Positions 23,931 through 34,586 of a DNA stretch of 64,000 nt are shown here, piece after piece (the stretch's first letter is position 1; each line of letters begins with the position of its first letter). Source of the stretch: Isoetes taiwanensis (taxonomy: Eukaryota > Streptophyta > Lycopodiopsida > Isoetales > Isoetaceae). Under the pieces are notes generated by a model, which saw only the letters and a program-made list of their open reading frames with translations, was not told the origin of the DNA and made no database searches. The position numbers were made by a program, and so were the translations under genes. The stretch is from assembly GCA_021234155.1 (NCBI GenBank), contig JAJEKV010000094.1, positions 312,284-376,283 on the forward strand, written 5' to 3'.

Positions 23931-24386
23931 AAGAGCTTATCCTGGTCCCGATGAAACTTATTTTGTCGGTCTATGTCGGACGGAACAACATTAAGCCCCT
24001 TAAAAGGCAAACTCTTCAATGGTGCACGAGCGCAGAAAATCGTCTAAGATCCAGTCCCTGTGGCGAAAACCATCATATCAAATTATTTATAAGTCGCTGT
24101 GGCTTCTGATAATGGGACACCACAGCGCCTTGTCGCTGTGGGTCTCTTAATTTTTGCAAAACCGCCGGGAACTGAAACGCATTGCAGGGAGGAGTCTTTT
24201 CATTCTGCGTATTAAAGTGAACCATGGTTTTTGGCGTCAAAAAACCCATGTGAAAGTGCTCGAAACAACTTACTAGCGCGGACCACCACCATGACCCTTA
24301 ACGTTTGTTTTAAGCACCCGCTAAACACAACAATGAAATATTAGTAAAATAAAAACAAGGAAAATAAGTTAGCTCAGTAGTGTGGC

Positions 24387-24545
24387 GGTATAAATTTATA
24401 CCAGGGTTGCCTTGCGGTATAAATTTATACCAGGGTTGCCTTGCGGTATAAATTTATACCGCGGCTGCAAACCGTATAAATTTATACAGACATTGCCTTG
24501 CTATATAAATTTAAACCTTAGGGTTGTGGTATAAATTTATACCGT
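24387..24545 (+). repeat. Element B palindromes, array 1 (intron)
   Basis: Six copies of GGTATAAATTTATACC or variants at about 29-bp spacing. The first three form a perfect 29-bp tandem unit with AGGGTTGCCTTGC. They lie in the presumed intron between the methyltransferase motif IV exon and the next exon. Confidence 0.9.
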
Positions 24546-25616
24546 GGAGTTACTAAAAAGAAAAGCGTTAAATGTTAAGCTTACCAAATGGGTTTTCAAA
24601 GCGGCATTACAGGCGACTCCCATAGGTTTAAGCAGGACATTGTTTGTAGGTCCGAATGGAAAATGATGACCCTCCGGTTAGCGGATAAGGTGACTTCCTT
24701 CGGGCCTTCAAAAAGAGTGGACTTGCGATGCGTGAAAACCTCCCCTCGTCAAAAGCGGCTGTCGCTTAATTTTGAAACCATAGGGAATATCGCAATGCAT
24801 AATGTGAAGTTCTGCTTCTCCAAAAAGTGTCCCCACCTCGTCTGGATCACCCTCAACAACTCTTGTTTTGCAGTTTGACCAAACGTTGTAAATCTTTCAT
24901 AAGAAGTGTCAAAGGCGCTGGTGGCGACCTCCTTTCCATTGGATTGCCTTAAGTCTCCGCCTCTTCCTTGGCCCTCACGAACCAGGGTTTAAAAAATCCA
25001 AATGGAGCCCTTTTTCTTGTTACGTAAGAATATTGTGAGAAAGGCACAAACCGCAGAGGAACATATTTTTAGCAAAACTTACCCGACCACTAAAGTTAAC
25101 GGCGTGCTCTCTAATAATACTATCGATTGGGTACAACTTGGGTAGAAGCTTGCACTCCTCCGTCCTCAAGGTTTAGCTTTGCTTCATTAACTTCGGCCTG
25201 GCGGGGTAACAATGTCTTCGGCTGCAAAGAGAAACATGTTGTAAGACCGAGAAAAATGTAGAAGAAAAGGCGGCATTGCAAATGTGGCTTCGTCTTAGCT
25301 TCCTTGGCCATTTTGGTCTAATGTAAATTCCTTGGCCCGCGACTTTTCCAAAGGCGAACAAAATTTCTTTGCTTTTTAATCCACAATCGCTGCGTCCGGG
25401 TACAATGCTCATATTTTTACTTTTAATTCTCCACCCTTTTTGGTTTTTCCTATAGCGGGCTGGCTTGCTCTTTAAACTCACCATCTTGAACATACAAAAA
25501 ATTCTTTCTTGAAGATCCCACACACTGTAAATGGACAAACGCCATTAGTTTAGTGTTGCTTAAGCGTAAGAGAATATGTTGCGATCTACTTTCTAAATGC
25601 GCTGGTGTGTAGTCCG

Positions 25617-25980
25617 CGGTATAAATTTATCGCCGTCCACGGACCTGGTATAAATTTATCTGCGACTGAATCGCGGTATAAATTTTTCTGCCGTGCCTGG
25701 TCGTGATATAAATTTATCCGTGCCCATTTCTGATATAAATTTATCACCGTGCCCTCCACCGGTATAAATTTATCGCTACGACTAGGCCGCGGTATAAATT
25801 TATACGCGACTAGGGAGCGGTATAAATTTATCGCGTCTTGGGGCCAAGATATAAATTTATCCCGCTGACTATTAGTCAGCGGTATAAATTTATCTGCGTT
25901 CCGGAACTGCGATAAAATTTATCACCGTCCCTAGTCGCTGCATATAAATTATCTTGTACCCACGGTATAAATTTATCACG
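25617..25980 (+). repeat. Element B palindromes, array 2 (intron)
   Basis: Thirteen copies of GGTATAAATTTATC or variants spaced about 25-35 bp, separated by unrelated GC-rich spacers. They fill the intron between the YGEDFKK exon and the VWDLQ exon. One more copy lies near 27031 in the next intron. Confidence 0.9.
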
Positions 25981-27551
25981 AAGTGCAAGGCACTTGTAAC
26001 CACGCTAAACATACTACAAAACATAGAAAAGAAGCGACTTCTTGCTTGACCATCTCGAATGCCGGTGAAAGTAGTTATCGTGTTGCTTTTCGCCATAATG
26101 GGCTTCTTATCATAGTCATAGGAGGCGACACTTTCATCGCACCTTGGGCTTCTCAGCTCCTGCGGCTTGTTCTTTTGCTTTTTAAAATCCTCTCCATACA
26201 TTTGTTTAAATTCCACGTACTCACGATTGCATGAAAGCGGATCTTGTCTATTAAACTCATTTTTAATCTGAAGTCATTGTCGAGATTATGACTCCGCGGA
26301 ATGACTTTTGCTTCTTCATCTGTTACACCAACGTATATATGTGCTTCTCACGCTCTTCCACGCCGTTCACGGCTTTCCTCTTTTTGCTAGTTCTTTCCTT
26401 GCCTTGTAACTATGTGTGCCTCCAAGAACGTGGTATGTGTAATCTTCAAGTCGACCTTCTTGTAATCTTTTAGTTGGTTGCACTGACTCCTGTCCACCAT
26501 AACAACTAGTGGCGACACATGGGCATGAGGATTTCTTCTCATTCTTTGTTTCAGTATAGCCACATGTGCCGCATACAGCTTCCGGACCTGTAGCACTCTG
26601 ACCCCATCTTCATTTTTAGGTGGCCTCTTAATGGTGCTCAATGTCAAAGAAATAGTTTGCTTTAGCAGTTTAGTGTCATTCACCCGCTTGAGAATAGCAC
26701 TTGATTTATCTGCAGGCTTCACAACAATATCTGCTCCGGGCCTTCTGAAGAGCTTCTGTTGACTCCTCTATAGTCAAAGCCTTTGTGCCTCTAGATTTCT
26801 TTTTTGTAGGAGCCTGTGTATCTACTACGAGGGAATGCTTTCTACCCTTTCCCTTTGTTACCACTGGTTCCTCTTCCTCTTCTTCTTCTACTTCCTCGTC
26901 CTTCTCTTCAAACTCTTCGATAGGAGTCGGGTACCAGAGACCTTTGACCAACTTTGTTTCTTCGCAAAGCACAACTGACATTAAAATGTCCACTATATCC
27001 TGTAATGCAGGGTTAAGTTAGGAAGATGACGGTATAAATTTATCGCGTAAAAGACACTAAACAATACTTACATGGCCACTCTTGTAATTGTCAGCCACGT
27101 ACTCTTGCACATCTTTGGGTTTGCACATGCTTATTCGAAGCATTTTACTTTCAAGAACGTAGAAGACTTCCCCCTTGTCATGCATGCACTTCATTAAGAT
27201 TTCATCATCGACCTCTGTAGCAATAAGGTTGACAATTTGTGGTGGGGTAATAATCGTCACTCTTGTACTTGCCCTTCCCGATTGATGACACAAGTAAAGG
27301 TGCGCCTCGATGGGTTTGCTCTCTCTTGCACCCATTTGGGCGTACCACATCCGGTTTCGGTTCGTATGTGCGTGGCTCTATTGGTGCGACCTTTGATGGT
27401 GGCCCTTGTTTACAAACGATCTTGGGGCTGGAAAAAGCATAAAGAGGCCATTTTTATGCAAGAAACAGAACCTTTTTCGACCTTTTGTACCATAAAAACA
27501 GTAAAAATAGAGGCGAAAAGAGCATAAAATCTACACTAAATTATCACTTTA

Positions 27552-30038
27552 CTAGTTACGGTGCCCAGCGTTGCTGGGCATAATTGGTAACCTGCAAATG
27601 TTGAAAACTTGCTCGGCATAATTTGGCAACTTGTAAATGTTGGAAACTTGCCTTGTTGGGAGCATATTTTATGTTGTCTTTAATTTGTGTCCCAACTTAT
27701 TTCTCGAGCTTATTCAACGAACATTTTTCACCTAACTATTTGCATGTCTTTTAATTCATTAGCAACATAAACATACTTATTAACACTACTTGATGCAATC
27801 GAAGGGCCCTTTGGGCATCTCCAAGTGTTTGTTTATTGGGTATCAACACTTAAAAACATCATCAAAGATGTTTCTTTGAAACAACTATTGTATATGCAAG
27901 GATGGTTTTTTTAACAACTATTTATATTTGTACATGCAATAACTATCTTTGACATCGTTTTTGCACAATATTCCATGTCATTCTAGCTTTGTTACATGAA
28001 CTTGGAGTCTCTCTTATAATGTTTGTTCTCCTAACAATTCAATATAGTGTCTATTTTCTACATATATTCCTATTAGGGGATTAACATTTTACAGTTGACA
28101 AAAATATGAATTACAAAAAATATGAATTACACTTCTGGCATAGGCCAATGCCGATAATAATTTTACTCTATGGAAAGACCTACTAATCTGCTTATTTTAT
28201 GGAGTGCATGTAGATCTAGACAAATACGTTGCAAGTTTAGCCCATAGTTTAGCCCATCTTTTTCTGTAACATGTCTATGCCTTGCAATTTTGTAAGCTTT
28301 ATACATGATACAACAAATTGACACTGCAAGGCACCTTTGGGTTAGTTCAAATCTCTGTTTCTTCATACATGCCCTCTCACATTGGGCAATGCCATTACAT
28401 GCCCTCTCACATTGGGCAATGCCATTGCAGAATATGACATATACCAGGGACATCTAGACAACTGTGTTTTGCTGCTATTGTAGAGGGTAAATACTGTAAG
28501 TGGGATTGAAACTCCTTATCCAATGAAGCTAAATATGTTAAAACGCTGGCAAAGCCTGACATGCTTCAATAAAAGGTATATGTTAGAAAGTGAACTTTTA
28601 TGCTATCTTACATGTTTGAATATAAGCTACGCAAACCAAATCCAAAGCAAATAAACAGATCCTTTTTTGAAACCAAAAGATTTTTTGCTTCATCAAAAAA
28701 CATGTCCCCTCCCATGCATGTTCTGAGGGAAGGCTGAACATGTGGCCAGTTTGAAGACTGTTGCAGAAATTCACAATCATATACCAGCAAATTCAATAAA
28801 AAAACAACTGATGCGAATTTTCCTAACCAGGCTTTGTGCACTTAAACTTCTTGAAAATGCATGGTCACCACCAGCTCCACAGTTGCGAGGGCTGGTCCCT
28901 GGCGTGCTCCCTGAAGATGTTGCACACTGCTCTAGAACTGGATCCAGCATATGGCCTCTTGTTTCTGAAACCAAGTCCTGGTTGGCAGTAGAAGAACTTG
29001 GTGACTCCACCTCTAATTCTGCTATGGAGCTAGCAGCATCTGAGCAGGTTGGAACACCTCCTGACTGAGTGGTACCTCGAGATGCCTTGGCTGTAAACAT
29101 GTACTTTATTCCTTAGTGTTTTAAACCTTATACTTCTGTCACATGTCAGAATATGAATTTTCCATTGGAAATTCACCTGATGCAGACATATATAGCAGGA
29201 TAATAGAATCCAGCGGAAGCTCTTCACAAGCAGTAGCTAAGACCTGTGAATGGAAAAGATATAATCCATCAAGAAATGGAAAGTAAAACAGCAAAGCATC
29301 TAACCAAAATAGGGTCTTACCAATAATAACCTCGGTATACTTGAACGATAGAGAATATGCTTTTCAGAATTTGGTGGCAAAGTGGGATCCTTTATTTCAT
29401 CGACAATGTTTGTTCTTTGAAGTGTCATTTCAGGCAAATAATTTTGAGCATTCTCTGGAGACTTTGAGCAGATAAAATCAGGATGCAGATAGCTAGAGCA
29501 GATAGTTGAAGATTTGCCCTTTTGCAACATAGATCTAGAGCAGGATGGACGGTTTCCAGATGCGATAGAGACTTCAGAGCTTGGATTTGGAAGCCGATGG
29601 CTTCTTACATTGTCACTGGTTAGTAAAAGGAAAATAGATGCCATCTAACCTTTGTAAAGAGGAAATAGGCTTGAGTGCTACAGCCGCAACCGGCATAGCT
29701 AAAGCGCGGGGACGCCCAACAAAACCCTGCACAGAAGAGGGGGGCTGAACCTGATGGGTTGGATCTGACCATCGGATTGCTACAGGCCATTCTTTGCTTT
29801 GGTGTTGTATGTCAAGCTCTATAGAATATCTTGCCAGAGATCCAACGACCTCTTCTGAGCCTTCGATTTTTAGGAGTTCCAGATGCATCTTGCTTGTAAC
29901 GCTCCCTTCAGCAGGGAGTTCTATTGCGGGCAAGCCCTAAAAATCCTGACCAGTCGAAATTACTAAGATGGATCCCAGCCATCCAATCTAGGGCTGGATC
30001 CAAATCCAGGAATTACAGCAAAACATTATAATATAAAA
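27552..30038 (-). mobile_element. Helitron H2 (non-autonomous, 2.49 kb)
   Basis: The 3' end on the minus strand is hairpin CCCAGCAACGCTGGG, CACCGTAA, CTAG, followed by host T. The 5' end is TTTTATATTATAATGTTTTG, a mutated form of the H3 start (TCC changed to TTT). Both H2 and H3 carry ATCCAGCCCTA within about 50 bp of this end. It lies in element B, just upstream of the ParB-methyltransferase gene. Interior open frames at 28.74-29.10 and 29.30-29.93 kb look like captured gene pieces. Confidence 0.82.
29300..29933 (-). other. Possible captured host exons inside H2
   Basis: Two minus-strand frames of ordinary protein composition abut in the Helitron. The upstream one includes LPAEGSVTSKMHLELLKIEG and SIELDIQHQSKEWPVAIRW. 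The downstream one is Ser-rich. I do not recognise the source gene. Confidence 0.3.
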
Positions 30039-30138
30039 TTTGTGTTATTTAGGCTTAAAACGCAAGAATATTACTGAAATATTAAGGTTTGCGACACTTC
30101 TTCAAGCACTAGACACCAAGATTCCAAAATGGTTCTGG

Positions 30139-31018
30139 ATCGGTATAAATTTATCTGCTGAGACGAAATGGTATAAATTTATCTGCGAACCATACGCTTC
30201 TGATCGGTATAAATTTATACCGCGGTGCTTTCGGCGGTATAAATTTATCTGGATGTTCGAGACACGCGATCGGTATAAATTTATCTGCAAGAATTTTCGG
30301 GTATAAATTATACCGATTGGTCTGGACCGGTATAAATTTATACCGCCGAGCACTGCTTGTTACTTTTATCCGATTCAGAGAATTATATCGGTATAAATTT
30401 ATATCGATCGCGTGTTCGAACAGGCGGTATAAATTTATCTCTGGCTGATTATGAAGCCCGGTATAAATTTATACCCATTCAGTAACCATATCGGTACTCA
30501 ATTTATACCGAAGCGTGGTGAACGCAGATAAATTTATACCGCTAGATTCGAGCGGTATAAATTTATACCGATCGAGAACCATATCGGTATAAATTTATAC
30601 CGCAGCCGCCACACTCCAGCGGGTGATTAAAACAAAAGAGAAACTAGAACAATGCGGGTAGTAGACTTCACGCGGCCATGACCCGATAGACCCGCTGCGT
30701 ATAGGCGTTCGCCCAGCAAATAGGGGGTATAAAGCGCCTGCTTGGCGCCGACTCCGGTGGAAATATATATAGAAATAGAGGTGGTGGGCGCTGGCTTAAG
30801 TACCTCTCGCTAAGTGCGCTTCATATAGCTTCTCCATAAAGTTTTCAATACAAGTGTCAATGCGTGAGTTTTAGGTATAAATTTATCTCCTTTCGTTCTA
30901 TGTTGCCCTCCTCAGTATAAATTTATACCATCTCAGGTATAAATTTATCTCTAATCTGCGCCTTAAGTTTTTCTTCCCTGTATAAATTTATACCAACTCT
31001 AATATAAATTTATCTTAC
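30139..31018. promoter_or_regulatory. Element B divergent spacer with 19 palindromes
   Basis: Fourteen copies of CGGTATAAATTTATACCG or half-degenerate forms lie in 30139-30604 at about 28-37 bp spacing, and five more in 30871-31017. The block sits between the methyltransferase gene (minus, left, beyond H2) and the proline-rich/DUF7869 gene (plus, starting near 31022). This is the same position as the ATTCCGGAAT palindromes of element A. Likely a bidirectional control region or transposase-binding array, by inference. Confidence 0.8.
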
Positions 31019-31021
31019 CGT

Positions 31022-33950
31022 ATGGCTCGAGAGAAAAGCTGCGAGCCTCCAACTCTTGTTCGCGGGGCTTCCTCTGCAATGGCTTTCACACCTCCTCAAC
31101 GGACACCGAGAAGTAGCCACGAATATTCTACATCCAGGCATTTCAACACCCACTCACGGTTGAGTTTACTCCGGCAAGACCACCTCGGCTTCCACCACCC
31201 GGTTCAATTTACTCCACCACACCACGCTCACGAGCGTCATGCGCCCCCACCAATGCGTTTCACCCCACCTCGGGCTAGAGAGGTCGGACTACCTCCTCCA
31301 ATTCATTTTAGTAACATTAAGCCCATAGTCCACCGTAGGCTCCCTCCCGCGGAGGCAAATCACACCAACTCCATCCATTTAAGCTAAATGGTACTACAAC
31401 AAATGGGGGCTTGATCGGCACCGAACTATCTGTGTTCTCACGACGCCCGGGGAGTCCAACTTCGTCCACCGGCCTCGATTACTTTTTCGAGAGAGAGGAA
31501 AGCACCTCCCCGGGCCTTGCCCACATCAAACCTCTCAAAGATCTACAAATTACACCTCATGTTGATCTCTCGGGGAAGAAACACCTCATGTTGATGTCTC
31601 CGGGGAGGGACCTACCAAAGCCACAAGACTCCATGTTGAATTCAAAGCCCCGCAAGTAAAAATCTTAAAGCGTAACTTACACAAGGCGGCATGTACAACC
31701 GTTAGAAGAAAGAAACTCATGGGCGAGGCTCACTTGCGGGCAACACATACAAAAGCACTTGTTGTTCTCAACGTTGTTTGCTTAAGATTGGACTAAAGGG
31801 AATTGAGGTTGCCGTTGATAGTTCTGAGTTCAATGACTCACCGCTAGACCAAAGGGGCTACTTAGCCTTCAATATTAGGCGGATGATGGTGAGAAGTTTA
31901 CTTACGGTGGTGGCCACACGTCACAATCAAAGCGGCCTTCAAATTGATTCATGCTTTAAGCGTGACGGCGACTTGACGCTGAAGAAAAGGCTTGACAAGA
32001 ATCCGGGCATCAATGACTCTTGCCATTCGGGAGGCATAACGAATTCATGCTCTTCAATGTGTTTCTGGATGGAAGGTTTCTTTAAGGAGTCTTGTGAGAA
32101 ACTCCCCTAACGACCCTATGTACCACTTGGTGACAATTTCCACGAAACAAGAAGTCTCGATAATTATAAGGAGATGTGTGTTGAAATTTGGAGAGCGGCT
32201 TTATGCCTTTACTCTTACTTTCACGTGCTTTCTGGAAAAAGAGTTTTCTCGTGTAGCCATTCCTAGAAAGCATAGGATGTCTGTTTGTGCTACATGCTCA
32301 CGAATTAAAAGCTTCGAGACAAAATGCAAGGACACTTCACACTAAAAGTAAGCTTCGGGGCGTGTTCTTGCCTAGTTCTACTTAAAGTAGGTTCTTTCTA
32401 AACATGTTTTCCTTTCCCGGATGCATTGAAGGAGAAACCCGAACAAAACCGCCTGAGAACAACAATCTTTGGAAAGGAGAAAATTGACAAAACATAGGAA
32501 AAAGAAAGACTTTGGAACAACCACTCAACTACATATCGGTTGTTATTGATGGAATGGACCGAAGAAGACCACCCTACCACATTTTGTCAATGTGCCTAAG
32601 GATCTTTCTTGAAGAAGATTTCATACATCGCATGTTGTTGGTGCTATGGTATTTAATGGAAAACTATCTTGCAAGGCATTTTTTTGAATTATCAAACATT
32701 CATCTTTGATCCAAATCTCACTATCACAATATTGAATAAGCTTCTTTCCAATCTAGAACATATCTGCCCGGGTTACGTATCTTCGACTAGATAACCACGA
32801 CAAGGGGAAAATAAGAATCGGCGTTGTTTGCTTACTTGTGCTATGCTAGTAGAAACAAATCTTCAAGAAGGTGAAGATTGGTTTCTGCTTGTTGGTCATA
32901 CACCGCGACCAAATTGATCGGATGTTGATGGGTTCTCTAAGCGTCTTGCTTTCGAAAAAAAAAAGCTCTAAGCACCTTACCCATGATTGAGGTCATCAAG
33001 ATTCCTACAATCCCTCGTCCGGACATCGAGTTATTGGAAGAAACTTATGATTTCAAGGAATGGATTTTTGAAAAAGAGATCAACTAGGTCAACGTGCTAT
33101 TGAGCCCTTGAGAAAACATTACATTCCAAAGCTCGAGATCAAAATTTCACTTGTAGATGGCAAGGCCATCTTACAAGGAAAGAAATATGCCACATCCTTG
33201 CGATGGCGACCCGGCACAGTATTCAATTCATTACCAACATCCCCAATACTAGTTCCATGCTCTCTGCCCAGAGCAAATGCCTCTAAAAAGCTTGAAAGAA
33301 ATCACAAAGAGTAAAAAAGGAGGGAAGAGCATTTGACTCAAATAAATCATTGGATTGTATTGAGACAAGTATTCATCTGCTCTAACCACTTTGGGGGCCC
33401 GGATGCTTTATGGTGGCCTCAATTTTTTTTCGACAGCGTGACATGTTGCAAGCTTCATTAAAGGTCGAAGACCGGTTATATTCAGCGGCCATCTAGGCAA
33501 ACCCTCCTCAGCAAGTTGAGAATCAAGAGGAACATGTAGAGATATTGGCTAGCTTCAGGATGAAGATGACGAGAGTCATGTACACCGGCCCTAGGCATAC
33601 AAAGACAACAAGTTGCTTTCGAGTATCACGGTTCAGTTCCTCGAGATTGAAAAAGGAATGCTCATAGTTGTCCCAAATGATAATGATGAATCTGGGAGGC
33701 CATTACGCTAGCTAAAAATCTTGGAGGTAACAAGAGAGGATGGAATTCCCACTCAATTAAAAGTGCACTGGATGAGAACGACTGCTGCCAATGCTTTCAG
33801 TGGGAGTTATACTTTGGAGATGGTAAAAACAGGAGTGGGAAAGAGAGCAAAGTCCAAAGCAAAAATCTGGCTGTCATAGATCTATCCTGAAGTGAAGGTT
33901 CTTGCATATGACTTTGTTCATTTCTGTACGCTAATAAGTTACGTATGGTC
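31022..33950 (+). pseudogene. Element B proline-rich + DUF7869-type (transposase-like) gene
   Basis: The first segment (31022-31387) repeats FTPP, MRFTPPR and LPPPIHF and matches the RLPPPF gene of element A in style. Blocks of the DUF7869-type protein follow: IPRKHRMSVCATCSRIKSFE (32.26 kb), NYISVVIDGMD (32.52 kb), FELSNIHL, KVKIGF then (frameshifted) LLVGHT and DQIDRM (32.87-32.93 kb). After those come ETYDFKEWIF, ISLVDGKAILQGKKYATSLR (33.15 kb), and FLEIEKGMLIVVPNDNDESG (33.65 kb) with LKVHWMRTTAANAF. The gene at 45.7-51.7 kb has the same order (IIHDKMDQ, GFMMVGHTHDDID, EGYFVLVRPDDEDRP). DUF7869 proteins are thought to be transposase-derived. Multiple frameshifts and stops make it inactive. 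Confidence 0.72.
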
Positions 33951-34562
33951 ACTCAAACTTTAATAAGGTCAGCATGTGGATTAGACAAACAAGCCAAAAA
34001 GGTGGCCAAAAAAGATGATGATGAAGACTCACTTGTAGACAGTGAGGAAGAAGATCGCTTCAGTACATCCGGTCTTTGAGAGTGAAGCCGAGGATGAAGG
34101 CTCGAGTGATCGGGGAATAAATGAGTCGAGGGATGAGATGCATCCCCGATCTTGCTGCAAAATGTAAGTTTGTCCGATGACTCGAACATGTAAAGAACAG
34201 AAAGTGCAGGTGATGATTGTCTGTCAAAATATCCTATACTTTTGACAATTTTGTTCATAATTTTGTACAATTTTCACAACCTTGAATATATCACTTCTTT
34301 GTCACTCTACTACCCTTGCTATTTTTTTTATTGCCCCTTTTTTGCTACACTTTATAAAAGTAACTATTTTTTGTTCTAGTTTAGGAGGATGAAAATTGCT
34401 ATTTAAAATTTTTGCACGAAAGTTATGTTCAATCAACCCCTCAAAAATGGTACCTAAATTACTTAAATTGTCACACCTGTCACAAAAAAATCTTAAAAAT
34501 GGACTTTTTTAAGGGAATTTTAGGGAATCTTTCAAAGATTCCTTTTGAAGTGCGTTTCCAGC
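33950..34562. other. Element B right subterminal region, no gene
   Basis: AT-rich sequence between the end of the DUF7869-type gene and the right inverted repeat. A minus-strand frame at 33953-34270 is Ser-rich and probably spurious. Confidence 0.45.
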
Positions 34563-34586
34563 AAATAAGTGCGTTTCATTTTAAAC
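34563..34586 (-). repeat. Element B right terminal inverted repeat
   Basis: 24 bp, exactly the reverse complement of 23187-23210. A second GAAACGCACTT lies inward in direct orientation. Confidence 0.8.

Larger units (their letters stand above)
23940..27350 (-). pseudogene. Element B ParB-like/DNA methyltransferase fusion gene
   Basis: This is a homologue of the element A gene, block by block on the minus strand. It has an N-terminal exon (27350-27057, AHLYLCHQSGR) and an acidic linker (EEVEEEEEEE, 26.9 kb) with a Lys-rich PTKKKSRG. The ParB-like part is at 26722-26387 (HAHVSPLVVMVDRSQC; GGNH site broken by a frameshift) and is followed by MEFKQMYGEDFKKQ (26.2 kb) and VWDLQERIFCMF (25.5 kb). 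The methyltransferase motif IV region is at 24878-24588 (NFTLCIAIFPMVSKLSDSRF, catalytic motif lost) with VIIFHSDLQT, then KTNVKGHGGGP (24.3 kb), FQFPAVLQKLRD and SHYQKPQRLINNLI (24.1 kb), and a damaged motif I. Introns are full of TATAAATTTATA palindromes. Clearly inactive. Confidence 0.75.
23187..34586. mobile_element. Element B: 11.4 kb transposon with 24-bp perfect TIRs
   Basis: The left end starts with GTTTAAAATGAAACGCAC and goes on TTATTT (23187-23210). The right end (34563-34586) is its exact reverse complement over 24 bp. Just inside, both ends carry a second AAACGCACTT, inverted on the left (making a hairpin at 23197-23223) and direct on the right, then GAAAGATTCC. The flanks join to a continuous open frame of the element C gene. 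Inside are two divergent genes, a palindrome-filled spacer and Helitron H2, without which it is about 8.9 kb. No target-site duplication is visible. Confidence 0.75.

Noticed and set aside
25617-25980. Regularly spaced repeats that look like a CRISPR array
   Set aside because: The repeat is a short AT-rich palindrome with variable edges and uneven spacing. It lies in an intron of a eukaryotic transposon gene, and no cas-like gene is present.
30139-30604. Second CRISPR-like array
   Set aside because: Same palindrome and reasoning as above; it occupies the spacer between two divergent genes.
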